Assembly (NCBI GenBank): GCA_027886175.1
Contig: JAJNNQ010000002.1
Location: 4,778,001 to 4,842,000, forward strand
DNA from: Phylloscopus collybita
Taxonomy: Eukaryota; Chordata; Aves; Passeriformes; Phylloscopidae
Direction: 5' to 3'
Length of the DNA stretch: 64,000 nt
Below, piece after piece: positions 1-11,530 of the stretch (positions are counted from its first letter, which is position 1; each line of letters begins with the position of its first letter). The notes beneath the pieces were generated by a model. That model made no database searches and was not told the DNA's origin. It saw only the letters and a program-made list of their open reading frames with translations. The translations under genes and the position numbers were made by a program.

Positions 1-3000
1 GCTCTCAGCTCAGGCTGAAGTTGCAAAGCAGATCTGCCTTTAGTGATATGATAGGCATAATTTCATCTAAATTGGTTCACATCTCCACAGCTAAGGATAG
101 CCCCCTTAGAGTCATTGTGGTCTAGGGCACAGTTCCTCTCATCCTGAGGCACATCTGAAACAGATCATGCCTTAAAACTTGCTATTTCTCCTACCCAACA
201 AGGACAACCTTCTCAGCTGTGGCCAGAACAATTTAGGTGAGATCACTCATTCCTTCACTTGACTAAAGACAGGTCTAGCTTACAACTCCAGCCTAAGCAG
301 CAACGTTTCATATATCTGCATTTAATCTGTATTTAAAATAATAATTATCATCACTTACTGTTCCCCCAGCAAAAGCAGCTTACAAGCTGGCCTCACACTC
401 TGTGGTTTCAAAATGTTTAGCAGACACAGTTACATATTCCAGTCTGTGACTGCCCAGAGAAGAGCTGACATTTCTAAAGCTGTATTTTCCTTGGCTGGCT
501 TTTGAGCACTGGGTTCACTTTGGCCAACTGCCCAACAAAGCTCCTGACCACAGAAAACCATGGCCAGGCAAGGACACCTGTAGCAGAGTGGACAACACGG
601 AACAGATTTGCAGCTCCAATACCAATGGGCTGAATGGACATTTCACACCCATGTAGCTTCAAAAGCACTAAAAACCTGACAACAGTTTGATGTCCAGTCC
701 TAAAGCCTCAGCCAGACAGCAGAAAAAAATCACTGACTGCATTGATATTTGCAATTCTGGATTGTTAATTTTTCTCATGGCTCTGAGAGATTTTGCTTTG
801 AACCAGATGAAACAATGACATGTGAATTGTGCAAATTTTTCTTAATCCTTGAGCCAAATTATTTGAGATGTAACTATTCCTGAAAAAGTTCAAACTGCTT
901 TTGAGTTGCAGAGTAATAGCAGTAGCAAAGGACAAGCTGTAAACACTTCAGTAGTTACAGGTCTCATTAATAAGAAAAAAACCTTGGTTATAACCCACAA
1001 ACACACCAGAATTTTAATAAAGAACAAATTATCACATCCAGGGTTGGTCTCTCAAGACAATCACAACCCTATTGCTTCACAAAGTTGGCTGAACTGCATA
1101 AATGCAGCAGCTTAACACAATTTCTATCTGTAAGAATGCAAAAAAAATCCGCAAAAGAGCTGTTTAGCAGATATTTCAACCTTATAGGAACGGACTTTGC
1201 CCTCTCAATTAACCTTTGCTATGAGAAACAATTTTTGGAGGGCCAGGGAGAGGCAATTGATTCTCCAAAGAGATTTGGACACACCCTTTTGCTGAGGATC
1301 ACTGCACTCAGGTTGGCCCTCATGAACTTCGGGATGAGTTCACATGAGAGACCACATACCCCATCACCAGCTTATTCCTCTCATGGGGGTCAGTGTTCCC
1401 ACAGTCTGGAATTTGGGTCTTCTGTTCACAGCCACTTCTAAGTCAAAAATCTCCAAGCTGGACCAATCTCCAGTTACAGCTATGTAAGCCTTGGGCCAAG
1501 TTAAGAGTCAGGATCCCATTCAAACCACATCCATTTTAACAAGCTAACAAACTCCCTGTGGGCAAGGAATTGTTGGTTTGGTTTTGTTTTTTTTTCCTGA
1601 GAATCCATCTAGAATGAGCTTTCTGGCCTGGCTGTTAAGAGAATGTTTTTCAACTTTTTTATTGCAGTGCAAAGTGATGGCCCCACGTTTCGTTCTTACA
1701 GGTGTTGTACACCTTCTTCACATTCTGCTCATTCACATCTTCATCCTCTGATGCAACAAATACAAACACAAATTACAAAAAATATGTGCAGTTAATTTAA
1801 CTGGTGGGGCAAGAAAACATTTCTGTCCCCATGATCACAACAGTTAAGCACATAAACAGAGTTCAGGCAGTGGCTTTGTTCAAAGCATTCTTTTCTTCCA
1901 GTCAGCTTTAAAAGGCAACTGAAGGGAATGGTCCAAACAAAGGAACTTTTGCAGGAAAACCAGAAGCAAGTCCTTGCCCACTCATGTTCATGTTCTTCAA
2001 AAGGGAGTTTTCTTGCAAGAATGCTTGCTGTAGGATCCAAGCTAAATTCCAAGCTGGATCATTTCTCTCTGCCAGCTTTTGGCAGCACAATTTTGATAAA
2101 TACTCGCAGGCAGAACAATCAGCAAAGGACAAAGCAATCCTTGTGAACAGTTTGCAAAGCTACTTAGGAGAGACATTTAGAAAAACATACACAAGTAAAT
2201 ATTTAACTCAGGGTTATTCAGTCTATTGCAGGCAGCCACATTAATGAAAATGCATATTTGATTATTAATTGTAAATATTGGTCTTTAGCCAGGCCTGAAA
2301 TTTTAAGTGGAAGAATGAGCATGAGCTATGTGATTACATTCAGCCCACCCTTGCTTTTTCCCATCACTTCCTATAAAATCGCATTATTGGCTCTTATATG
2401 AAGAGGGAGCTCCCAAAACAGCTGCTGTACTTTGTCTGCCAAGCTATCAACACACTGCAGGAGGAGGAGAATGAAGAGTTCTGGCTGCTCCACTGCGAGT
2501 TACCTTGCCTGACTGGGAAAGTCAAGTAATCAATGCTGTCAAAGCACCTGACATGGACACAATTCCCACAGCAGATAGAAAGTCTCCCAGCAAAACCTCT
2601 CTCAGTCCAATTTAAATGGTGGAAGGAGGAGAACAGTGGCATCATCACAAGCTGCAGAGCACACACCATGGGTTCAGCTGGTCACCTTCACCAGACTGGT
2701 CCCCAGACAGCAGGACAAGCCTGGGGAATGGGAACAGCTCAACCTCATCACTCCCCTGTCCAGAACCACCAAGGACAGGGGAGAAGGGAAAGCCCAAAGC
2801 TCACCAACGCTTTCTCTTCTGCCATGCTAGATTAGAGTTGTTTCCAGGCTCCTCTACTTACACTACCTGGCAACAACACCTTAAAGGATCTTAGAGCAAC
2901 TGGGGAACGTTCAGAATCTGAACAGCCCTCTGCTTTCCACACACCAGCACTGCAGGAAGCAGGGCGGAGAAAACATGGGTGTGCTTTATGGCTATCTACC

Positions 3001-5626
3001 CAGAAAAATCCTTCAAGAAGCTCCAGGAATTTCCATTCACTGCTACAGCAACACTATTGGTGTTTACTGGAAAGTAATGGGAGGTGACTGGAACAGTCCG
3101 GACCTAATTTGCAGCAGTTCAGAACATCCCAGGGCATTCCTGTTAATAACAGTTTTTTAAAGTTGGGGAAAATATGGTCTCAATATCCAAATTTTTCCTG
3201 ATCTGTGTCCAGGATGAGAAATCACACTGAGCATTTCTCAAACTTTTTGAAAGGTCATCCTCCCTTAGGGATCTTTATTTGAATAAATAAAATGAAAAGA
3301 AGCCTTTATTATTATTTCCTTTTTTTCCCTCCCCACACAAGCATGGTACCACCCAGAGAACAGGTAACTGCCTTCAGTTGCTGGTACCAGCTCAGCTCCT
3401 CCAGGACAGCAGAGTGAAAATCTAAGGTAATTAGCAGCTCACTGCTGCACTGAAAAAAATGAATTACTGTCAACAATTAAAACTTCTGGCTACTATGAGC
3501 CACATAGTGGCTCACAATTACAACTACCTCCCTGTCCTTCCTGACCCAGGGTTTGAGAAATACCATCCCAACTCACTGCCACAGATTCCACTACAGTCAC
3601 TAGGAAGCCTGAGGCAAAAAAGGCCCCAAAAGCTTTTTGAGAACTAAACAAAAATAATAATAAAAACCCCACCTCCATTGAGGAAGCTTCCTTTCTGTTG
3701 AAACATCTTTGTATGGATTCTGGTGATTGACCCCTTTCTAAAAGAATGAAAATACCATGTGGGCTGTGCTGAGTGGCAGCCAAGTGGAACAGAAGGGATA
3801 ATGTTGAACCCAGAAAGGCAGAGGGAGGAATTAGGAAAGATCGACAGCCTAAAGCTATTCAACAGCAGTGACTGCTTAAGCTGGGATAAGTTTGAGAGGC
3901 CTGGACACTAAATGCTCTCTGTGGGGGCTGTTTGTACCTCAGCTGGACCCTCCCAGCCCCAGACATTAACTGGTGATGAGAGAAGCGAGGGGCTACCAGT
4001 CACTCAAGAAGATTTGGCCAGGACTGTTGCCAACACAGTCTTGGCAGCAGCAGTAGTCTTGTGTACTCTGAATTGTTCAGGTTTTCCAAATAGATGCATT
4101 GGTTTTGCTTTTCTTCTCCCCTACAAGAAGTTCTGTTTGTTTAAAGCCATTGCTTAACTCTGTGCTCACAGGCATTGCTCATTCCTGAGCATTCAAAGGG
4201 CGTAATTGAATTTCCCAGGCTTCTGGGAGAGGGTCAAGCCAGCTTTGTGTAACAATTTTAGCAAGAACCCAATTAAATTAAGGCAAGCTCTGTTGTTGCC
4301 AATCTGTGCCTTGGAGAAGGGTTACAATTAAACAACAAAACATAGCGTGACACTAAGGACAGCAGCAGATTTACTTCAGCATCCTCAGAGTACATTACCA
4401 CAATATCATAAAAACAAGATTTAACACTGAGAATTTACCCAAGCAAGACAAACATTACTCCAGGGCAATATGATATTGTGTGGTTTGTTTTTTGGGGGTT
4501 TTTTGTTTCTTTTTCCTTTCTAAAAGTGAAGGAAAACAAAATTCCTTCAGTATTCCCAGGTTTTTAGTCTGCTAGTGTCAGCTGTGACTACCTTATTTAG
4601 AAACAAAGGCAACTTTTATTAAACAGCTATTAAAGATACATCCTGTAGTCTCTGTAAGGGAGAAACAATTAGGGACAACAAACACAAACAGGGAGAGCAG
4701 GGAGAAGAGCTACTGTCATTAGCTTCAGTCAGACACATCCATGTATAAACATTTATGCTGACCTGAAACTGAGTGACAGACCATCATGTACTCTCTTTAA
4801 ATACACCACTAGCATTTTCTGGTGGGTAATGAGCATACAGGGTAAGTGCTTGTGCCATAGTTCCCCCCTTGCTTCATCTGCCTGACCTCCTCCTCCCCCC
4901 TGCAACATTAACAAAGCTGGCAGCATTCAAAAGAAAAATACTGCAAATAGAAAAACAGAGTGTAGTCTTTCAAACGTAACATATTTTTCCCCTATCTCCT
5001 CCATCATTTCCTGAATCCTCTCCCCCATGCTCTGCTTCCCTTTTCCATTTTCCTTGCCTGTCTTCCTGTCTCAGCCATCTGTTTCTCCCTTTTTTTTCTC
5101 ACATCTTGTCTGTGTGATCTTTAATGTAAGATTTCTTTCAGCCTTATGCTTTCCTATTATCTTTTGCCCACAGTTTGGCACTGGGCTTTGGGTTGGATTT
5201 TTTGAAGTTATCTGGTTTACTGAGTGTCTTTCCCCTCCCCTTTTTAAATTACCTGACCCTGTGTTACTTGCTCAGGTTATTTTCTTCAAAGCCTGGTGAG
5301 CCTGACTACACAATCCCACTCAGATGAACAGTGCTTTCAGCACACCTACTCATGAGTTCCACGGCCTAGTGGAACTTAAATACATATTGAGCTAGAAGTT
5401 AGGCCAGGGCAGCCAGCAGAAGCTAAGAGGAGATCACTAAGTGTTTTAGAGAAAGAGGGTTTGTCTCTAGAGCAGAGAGCACTATTATTTTGGTATTGCA
5501 TGAATATCTAAGCTCACCATTTACAACCTGTATCATAAAGAGCTTCTTTATGAATGAAAAGGCAACTGAGACCCACATGAGTTAAGATACAGACACCCAA
5601 AGGCCCTCCAGGGTGTCTGCCCTTAC
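1..5626. other. Presumed WDR86 intron 3 and/or 3' flank; no confident exon
   Basis: Downstream of the exon 3 donor I searched the minus strand for the later WDR86 blades (motifs such as YSGSADRTVKCW, TGSGD, YTASHDG) and found none. The sequence is AT-rich with short T and A runs, for example around 1590 and 4490-4510, and no long credible ORF. One short segment (1659-1747) looks like a possible terminal exon of unknown origin and is listed separately. Confidence 0.6.
1659..1747 (-). other. Possible small terminal exon of unknown gene
   Basis: On the minus strand a pyrimidine-rich stretch ends in GCATCAG at 1748, followed by 29 open codons with mostly G/C-ending usage, a TAA stop at 1661-1659, and an AATAAA that overlaps the stop. 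The encoded peptide starts DEDVNEQNVKKVYN and ends GHHFALQ. I do not recognise it. Its phase (one carried base) does not fit WDR86 exon 3, which ends in phase 0. A 29-codon open frame is not rare by chance, so this is a weak call. Confidence 0.15.
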
Positions 5627-6059
5627 CTCCAGGCAAATTACTGATCCTTGGTGCTCTTTGAAGACTTTCAGCTGCTCTCCAGTGACAATATTCCAGGTCC
5701 TGATGGTGTAATCTGTGCTGCCAGAGAACAGCTCCCTGTTTGGTGCATCAAGTATAAGGCATAAGACGGCCCCAGTGTGTCCCAGCAGGGTCTGGTAGCA
5801 GCGCCCGCTGGACACCCACCAGACCTTCACAGTGCAGTCTGTGCTCCCTGTCACCAGCAGGTCCCTGCTCACTTTCTCCTCCTCCTCCTCTTCCTCCTCC
5901 TCTTCTTCCAGCACATCTCTGGAGGAATAGTGAGCTAGAGTCAGGACACAGTTCCGATGGCCCCGGAATTCCTGGATTTGTTTCTCCTTGTCCACGCTCC
6001 AGCAGCGAGCTGTCCTGTCGTAGGAGCCACTGAAGAGATAATCTTTAGCAACCAGGATT
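5627..6059 (-). CDS. WDR86: WDR86 coding exon 3
   Basis: A 433-nt exon between a T-rich acceptor (ATTTTTTGCAG|AATCC) and the donor CTGGAG|GTAAGG. It completes the Arg codon and supplies 144 further residues covering the rest of blade 3, blades 4 and 5 and the start of blade 6 (SGSYDRTARCWSVD, LVTGSTDCTVKVW, FSGSTDYTIRTWNI, EHQGSVICLE). It ends exactly on a codon boundary. The Glu11 run at residues 153-163 lies inside it. Confidence 0.94.
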
Positions 6060-9000
6060 CTGCAAAAAATAAAATTTGTGCATATGAACAGTATTGTTCT
6101 TTTTATATAACCATCTTTCGTCACAATTTCAGTGCCAAGTACCCCAGAGTGTGAAACAGCAGCATCAACGTAACATCTTTGGCATTTTTAAAAACTGAAC
6201 ACTTCCCTGTTTCTACTTTTAAAATTGAGATCCCTCATTCAGGTACATTGATGCAGATATTTTTACACTATAGCATTGGAACTTGGTGCATTTTGTTTTG
6301 CTAAAATTCCTTCCAGCAAGGAATATGATCTTTCATAAGTTATATATAATATCTAGAAGTTTGTTTTGTTGCTTGGTTTGCATTTGTTGGGGTTTTTTTA
6401 ATTAGCTAATTTTTGGCAATTATTCATTAATATTTCTTTATTAAAAATATTTTAATTATTTTAATTATTTTAATGTGACAATAACTTGGAATCAAAAGAA
6501 CAACAAAGCAACAAAACAACATTCCAAGAATCCAAACTGTAACTGACAGTGTGGAAAAAAAACCATCTTTCCATCATCCAATATGAAGAATGCAAAAAAA
6601 AAAAAAAAAGCATTCAATTTCACTTAGCTCAGGATCTCAAAAAAGGTAAAGCAAGAGCACCACACTTATTACATAACTGAAGAGCAAACCAAAGATTACA
6701 TCTCAGAAATTCAAATTCCTGGGCCTTCAAAATATTTCATATTTCCACACCAGAGATGGGAAACATCCATAACCTGCCTTTTTTTGTCAGCTGAGCTTGG
6801 TCCTCTGGAACCTTTCAATCAGGCAACAAAGTCATATGAATCGGGAACACATTTCCCCTTTGTTGATTCAAGCAAAAATCAGGCCTGTGCCAAAACACAG
6901 AACCAGCCCTCCTAACTATTTACAGAACCTCACTACACATCATATGTGTTTTGAGTTTAGAAAGGAGCTAAGAAGCCCACACGCCCACCAGCAAAGAAAT
7001 GTTAAAGAAATACCAATCTTTGACTGCTCTATTTGCCATTAATTAAATCCAGTCCAACTATTAATAGGCACTTTAAATGGAAAGGCCAATCAGCCACACA
7101 CAGTAAGTTTATTATTAAACTTCATTTGCCCAAACAGGAATAATAATTACAGAAAAATCCCTGACTTTATCCCTCTTGCTGACACAAAAGCTCGACAGGA
7201 TGTTTTTAAACCTATTTATCAGAAGCATCTGTTATCAATTGGATAATTTCTTCTGGAATTTCATTCCTAGCCCTGGATTCCATTCCCCTGCTGTGTGCCT
7301 TTCATTTCTCTCCTATCTGTGTCAGCAGTGTGGCCAGAAAAACTAATCACTGCAGCACAGAACACGCACTCCGAGCTTTACACAGCCCCTTTTATGAGTG
7401 CAGCAATGGGGAGCTGCAGTTGAATGATAAATTGTGGGACAACAGATGCCAGGAACACGAGGGGAGAACCCCACCTGTTGACAATGGATGTGTGGCCTCG
7501 GTAAATGGCCAAGCACTGCCCGGTCACCACGTCCCACTTCCGAATGGTGTGGTCAGCGCTGCACGTGAAGGCAGCCTCGTTCTCCAAGTGGCAAAAGGTG
7601 ATGTAACTTTCATGTCCTAGGGAAGAGCAAAGGAAATCGGTCACTGTGCAAGCAGAAAGGACAGACTGGTCCAGCTCTTCACCTTGAGTAAAAGAAAAAC
7701 ACAAACAAATGGACCCAAACTCCAGTTTTAAATGCAGCACCGCGCTTTTCAAGTTTAAAGATTTGTGTAACGCCCAAGTGTTTCAAGTCACAGCAGAAAA
7801 TTTCACTGATATCAGGATTAAGTGACAGAGTAAAAAAAGTACAGTTCCACCAATCAGGGAAATCAAACAGTAACATAAAAATGTAATGAGATAGACTAAT
7901 ATCAATATAATAAAACTCAGACTAAGGAAGTTTAAAATCAGTAAAAAACTAGCTTATTTTTTAAATTAAAAAAACGCTTTTGCTTCTTTCTTCTGAAAGC
8001 AGGGAGAAAGAGGCTGCATTTCAACCCAGCCCATTGATTGTCAGGACACAAACAGTCATAAATCAAAGCATGGAACTCTGAAAAAATGACCTGAGACTTA
8101 CCAGCAAGTTTGATTTCATTGTCCAGGCAGAATGAAAAGCAAACGAAAAAAACATACCACGTAAATAGTCAGCCAATATTTTCCCCCACATGACTAAACC
8201 CCACAATTTCCTAAGTATCAGTATACCTTTAAGGAAAAGGAAGAGAGGAAGGGAGGGAAGGGAGGGAAGGATTAGAGAGCAGTTGCTTACACAATATTCA
8301 GAGTACACAGGGATTCTACAGTTACAATAAAAACAGACACAACCACAGCTCTAAAAATGTCATACTGACAAACAAGGCAATTCCAAAGAAGAGGAATCAA
8401 TATTACCACCTCAAGCTTTAGTTGCTGCTTAGCAAGATGTGTCATTTTTCTATTGTAACGTTAAAGGCAGCACATGTAAAAATCACCTTAGGAATCAAGT
8501 CCCAGCTTCATCCAAGATCTCTTGGGTGAAACTGCTATCTAATCACTGGACTACTATTACCTTGCACTCTTCTGTTTTAACATTTAGACTGTAAGCTTTC
8601 AGGAGCAGAACTATTTCCACTTAAGTCACTATTACAAGAGTGACAGTTATGGCTGAAGTTGGTGGGCCCTACTGTGACTTAAATACTATTCTTTGAGGAA
8701 AAAAAAAAAGAAAAAAATAAATCAAGAAGAACAATTGTGATTAAAGAGAGACAGATGGAAAAAGGTATTAGGAAAACAGAATATTGTAAAATAAAGAGAT
8801 GGTAAAAAACCTGAGGGAAAGCAGACTGCCCAGTAAAACATTGTTTCACTGACTGTAACAAACAGATTTCACTACAATTCCTGAAGTTCAAAAGCCTTGT
8901 TGTAGTTCAAAAGCAAACCACGTTACAAACATACGGCTTGTTTCCTCTGAAACAAACTCATCAGATGCCAAAAACTAAACAGATCACCAGGGCTATAAGC

Positions 9001-10023
9001 AAGACTACAGTCATTCTCCCATATTCGTGAAACTTTTTACAAAGCAGCCCGAATGGGTCAGGTTTCAATCACTGGGGTTTTTCTCACAGCATCATGTAAT
9101 CCAGCTCTGAGATCAAAACAGCATCTTGGTTACTGCACCAAAGTCTGCCAGACAGATTTTAACCTTCAGTAATACTTGACCCACACACAGGGTGCCAAAA
9201 CCCCATGTGGCAGACAAGGTCTGGTGCTGGTCTGGCCAAAAACAGCCACCACACGAGTCTGCTGGTTGTGCTGTGGTGGAGCTTGAACCTGCATTAGAGG
9301 AACAGGCTTATCAGTAATTACAGCTTGTAAAGTTCAAATTGACACGACAACTGCGTGTGTGCAGAAGTATAAAACACACACAATTATCTGATTCGACTGA
9401 CAGTTCACAAACCACCCAGCCCAACCTTCCTCAGGGTTTACCCCAAACACAGGCAGATTCCATAATAATGAATGCTATCCAATTCGTTTCTCTTTTTTAG
9501 TTAAAAGTTAATTAGTGGTTTAAAGGGATTTCTAAGCCTAAAGCAAATGCAGTGAGTTTTCCAGAAGCTAGAACCACGGCAGGATGTGGGGGGAAAAAGA
9601 CAATACTCCATGGCAAAAAACAAGCAAGCAAGCAAACAACAAGGAAATCACAGCAATGTGATTTCTTCTTTGGAAGAAAAGAATATTATAAATTCCAAAT
9701 TTAACAGCTTTATTTTTTTCTTCATGAAAAGAATGAGTGGGAATACAAACATCTTTAGCCCGTATCTAGACTATTGCATGACCCCACTGTCAACAGGTTT
9801 TTTTTTTTCCTTTTCAATTACTGACATGCCAGTCTAAGGATAATAATTTTTTTTTTAAGACCCAAAATTAATTTAAATTGAAAAAGCCCAGCAATTAATA
9901 TTTGTGTGCATCAGATGAAGAGGGAAAACAAAAGTAACCTATTTAGCAAGTTTCCTTTCCAGACTTCTGGGTCAAGATGTTCTAAATAAAGACCACCTGG
10001 AAACGAGATGATTAAAAAAGAAA

Positions 10024-10055
<32 letters not shown>

Positions 10056-10530
10056 AAAAGAAAAAAAAAAGTGAGAGGGAGAGACTAACAAAAAGCATTT
10101 TTTTCCCAGTGTAAAAGAGGGTTTCCAGAAAGTGACATAAGTTAAACAAGGTCGCACACCCTGAGATAAAATGATCCGTGCATTCAGCAGTGCTGGTAAC
10201 CTGGTTTGGATTGAAACAGCCCCTGCTTAACGTTGCTGTAATAAACACCAAAACAAAAACAAGCGTGATTTTGGCTGCCCGGCAGGGACTGAAAAGAGAC
10301 CAGAACACGCTGTGTGGCCTGTGCCATGCTTCAGACCCAAAGCCCCGGCGCAAAGCAGCTGCGGTACCTTGGAAGTGCCCGTGGCACTGGCTGTCGGCGG
10401 TGCTCCAGAGCCGCGCCGTGCCGTCCTCGCTGCCCGTCAGCAGCCGCTGCCCGTCGGGGCTCAGGCTCAGCCAGTTGATGCCCCCTTGGTGATCCGTGCA
10501 GACCTTCACGGCCGAGCCGCTGTTCCCCAT
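5627..10530 (-). CDS. WDR86: WDR86, WD repeat-containing protein 86 (5' half; coding exons 1-3)
   Basis: Three exons spliced by GT-AG rules give an open frame of 246 codons: 10530-10368, 7616-7475 and 6059-5627, with junction phases 1, 2 and 0. The product is a WD40 beta-propeller. Successive blades show GH dipeptides and W-D/W-S ends: blade 1 about residues 10-48 (ends LWSTAD), blade 2 about 56-91 (GHES to KWDVVTG), blade 3 about 97-130 (GHTS to CWSVDK), blade 4 about 135-185 (GHRN to VWWVSSG), blade 5 about 193-228 (GHTG to TWNIVTG), and blade 6 opens at EHQGSVICLE. WD40 propellers are generally protein-interaction scaffolds; no specific molecular role for WDR86 can be read from this sequence. 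The human protein, from memory, is about 376 residues, so roughly 130 C-terminal residues are missing and probably lie left of the window. An acidic Glu tract interrupts blade 4. The start chosen is the ATG at 10530, because the encoded MGNSGS matches the family N-terminus. Identification is confident; the far end is not determined. Confidence 0.93.
5876..5908 (-). repeat. In-frame GAG/GAA repeat encoding 11 Glu in WDR86
   Basis: Eleven consecutive Glu codons (GAG interrupted by three GAA) encode residues 153-163, between the first strand of blade 4 (GHRNCVLTL) and its LVTGSTD strand. The position corresponds to a variable loop in my memory of the human protein, which has only two Glu there. 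The run is expected to be a solvent-exposed acidic loop and may be length-polymorphic. Confidence 0.9.
6060..7474 (-). other. WDR86 intron 2
   Basis: A 1415-nt AT-rich intron with GT-AG ends. It contains an A15-type run near 6596-6609 and a short tandem of ATTTTAATT units at about 6449-6474. No gene or recognised transposon is seen. Confidence 0.85.
7475..7616 (-). CDS. WDR86: WDR86 coding exon 2
   Basis: A 142-nt exon between the acceptor TCTTCCCTAG|GACATG and the donor CAACAG|GTGGGG. It completes the Gly codon from exon 1 and encodes blade 2 and the start of blade 3 (GHESYITFCHLE, FTCSADHTIRKWDVV, GHTSIVN). It ends two bases into an Arg codon. Confidence 0.93.
8232..8270. repeat. (GGGA/GGAA)n purine repeat
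   Basis: A purine-only stretch made of GGAA, GAGA and GGGAGGGAAG units lies in WDR86 intron 1. It is ordinary simple-sequence DNA. Confidence 0.8.
10014..10071. repeat. Interrupted poly(A) tract
   Basis: About 58 nt of A interrupted by three or four single G residues (T/C on the minus, transcribed strand), located roughly 300 nt downstream of the WDR86 exon 1 donor. It creates the artefactual Phe-rich translation on the minus strand. Confidence 0.9.
10368..10530 (-). CDS. WDR86: WDR86 coding exon 1
   Basis: This exon holds 54 codons plus one base, from the ATG at 10530-10528 to a donor reading CCAAG|GTACCG at 10368/10367. It encodes the N-terminus and first WD40 blade, including INWLSLSPDGQ and TGSEDGTARLW, which are near-identical to my memory of mammalian WDR86. 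The ATG context (GGCGGGATGG) has G at +4 and a purine at -3. A second in-frame ATG lies 22 codons upstream at 10596, so the start could be earlier. The open frame beyond the donor, ending in a Phe-rich stretch, is read-through of an A-rich intronic tract and is not coding. Confidence 0.93.
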
Positions 10531-11501
10531 CCCGCCGCAGATCACGGGCGCTTTGCGGCCCCCAGACCGTGCTCCGGACCTCCGGCCGTGCCCCACAGAC
10601 CGACTTCTGCCATTACCTCAACTCCGAGACATCGGCAGGGCAGCCCAGGCTCCTGCACAGGGACACAAAGGGGGAACGGGAGATCGCGTTAAATCATTTT
10701 ATCTCCCCGTGGCTGCATCGCTTCCTCAGCGGGGGTGAGCTGAAGCGCCCCTTTCCCCTCAGGATCCGAAGCCCCGCGGCGGTAGATGGGCGCTCACGCT
10801 GCCCGCTGTGCCCTCTCCATGGGCACATCCAGCCCCTCGCGGGGACTGAGCCCGGGCGGCGGTACCGCTACCTGATGCCCTCGCCAAGGCTGCTGTTTTT
10901 TAAGGAATCTTAGGGCTGTCCTTGGTCACGCCGAGGAGGCGACGCCTCCGAGAGGGGAGCCCGGGCTCAGGCGGCCCCCAACGCCCCGGGCTGCCTCCAT
11001 CCCTCCCGCACGGCCCCTCGGCATCTCGGCACTCACCGGCCCGGGCACGGCTCCGGCGGAGGGAGCCGGTGCAGGGGGAACCTCCTCCCGCCGGGGCACC
11101 GGAGCCAGCGCCGGGTCGAGCACAGGGTCCCCCCCGGCCACCGCCGCCTCCGCCCTGCGGGGAGGCGGGAAGGGCTCCCGCCGTGCCCCCTCAGCCCACC
11201 CCGGGGCGGGCCCTCACCCCCCGCCCCGGCCCTGCCTCCATTACCTCCCGCTCCACGTTCGAGCTGCTTCCCCCCGTGGCGGCCGCCTCGCCCCGCCCGC
11301 TCAGCTTCCCCCTCTTGTCTCTGCGGCTTGTCCTCATCTCCGGAGGTGCCCGGCAGCGCTGCCCCTCCGGGACGGCCTCCGCCCGGATCGACCCCCCCTT
11401 CTCGGGGCAGCGACACCCCCCACCTCACCCCCTTCCCGGGGCAGCGGCCTCCCCGCCTCGCCGGGGCTGCAGCCGCGCCTACCGCACTTCAGCCTCCCGG
11501 C

Positions 11502-11530
11502 GGGGCGGGGGAAGCGCAGGGGCGGGAGGG
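11502..11530 (+). other. Potential G-quadruplex motif
   Basis: Five G-runs of three or more (GGGG, GGGGG, GGGG, GGG, GGG) occur within 29 nt, separated by loops of one to seven bases. This satisfies the usual G3+N1-7 pattern on the plus strand, opposite to WDR86 transcription and about 1 kb upstream of its start codon. Confidence 0.6.

Larger units (their letters stand above)
7617..10367 (-). other. WDR86 intron 1
   Basis: A 2751-nt intron with GT-AG ends. It holds a GGGA/GGAA purine repeat (8232-8270) and a long interrupted A tract (10014-10071) but no recognisable exon or transposon. The sequence is AT-rich until about 10330, where the GC content rises into the CpG island. Confidence 0.85.

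Noticed and set aside
10012..10367. Continuation of the WDR86 exon 1 frame into a Phe-rich tail
   Set aside because: The frame crosses a clear donor (CCAAG|GTACCG) and ends in an A-rich tract; the exon 1-2 junction restores the expected WD40 sequence instead.
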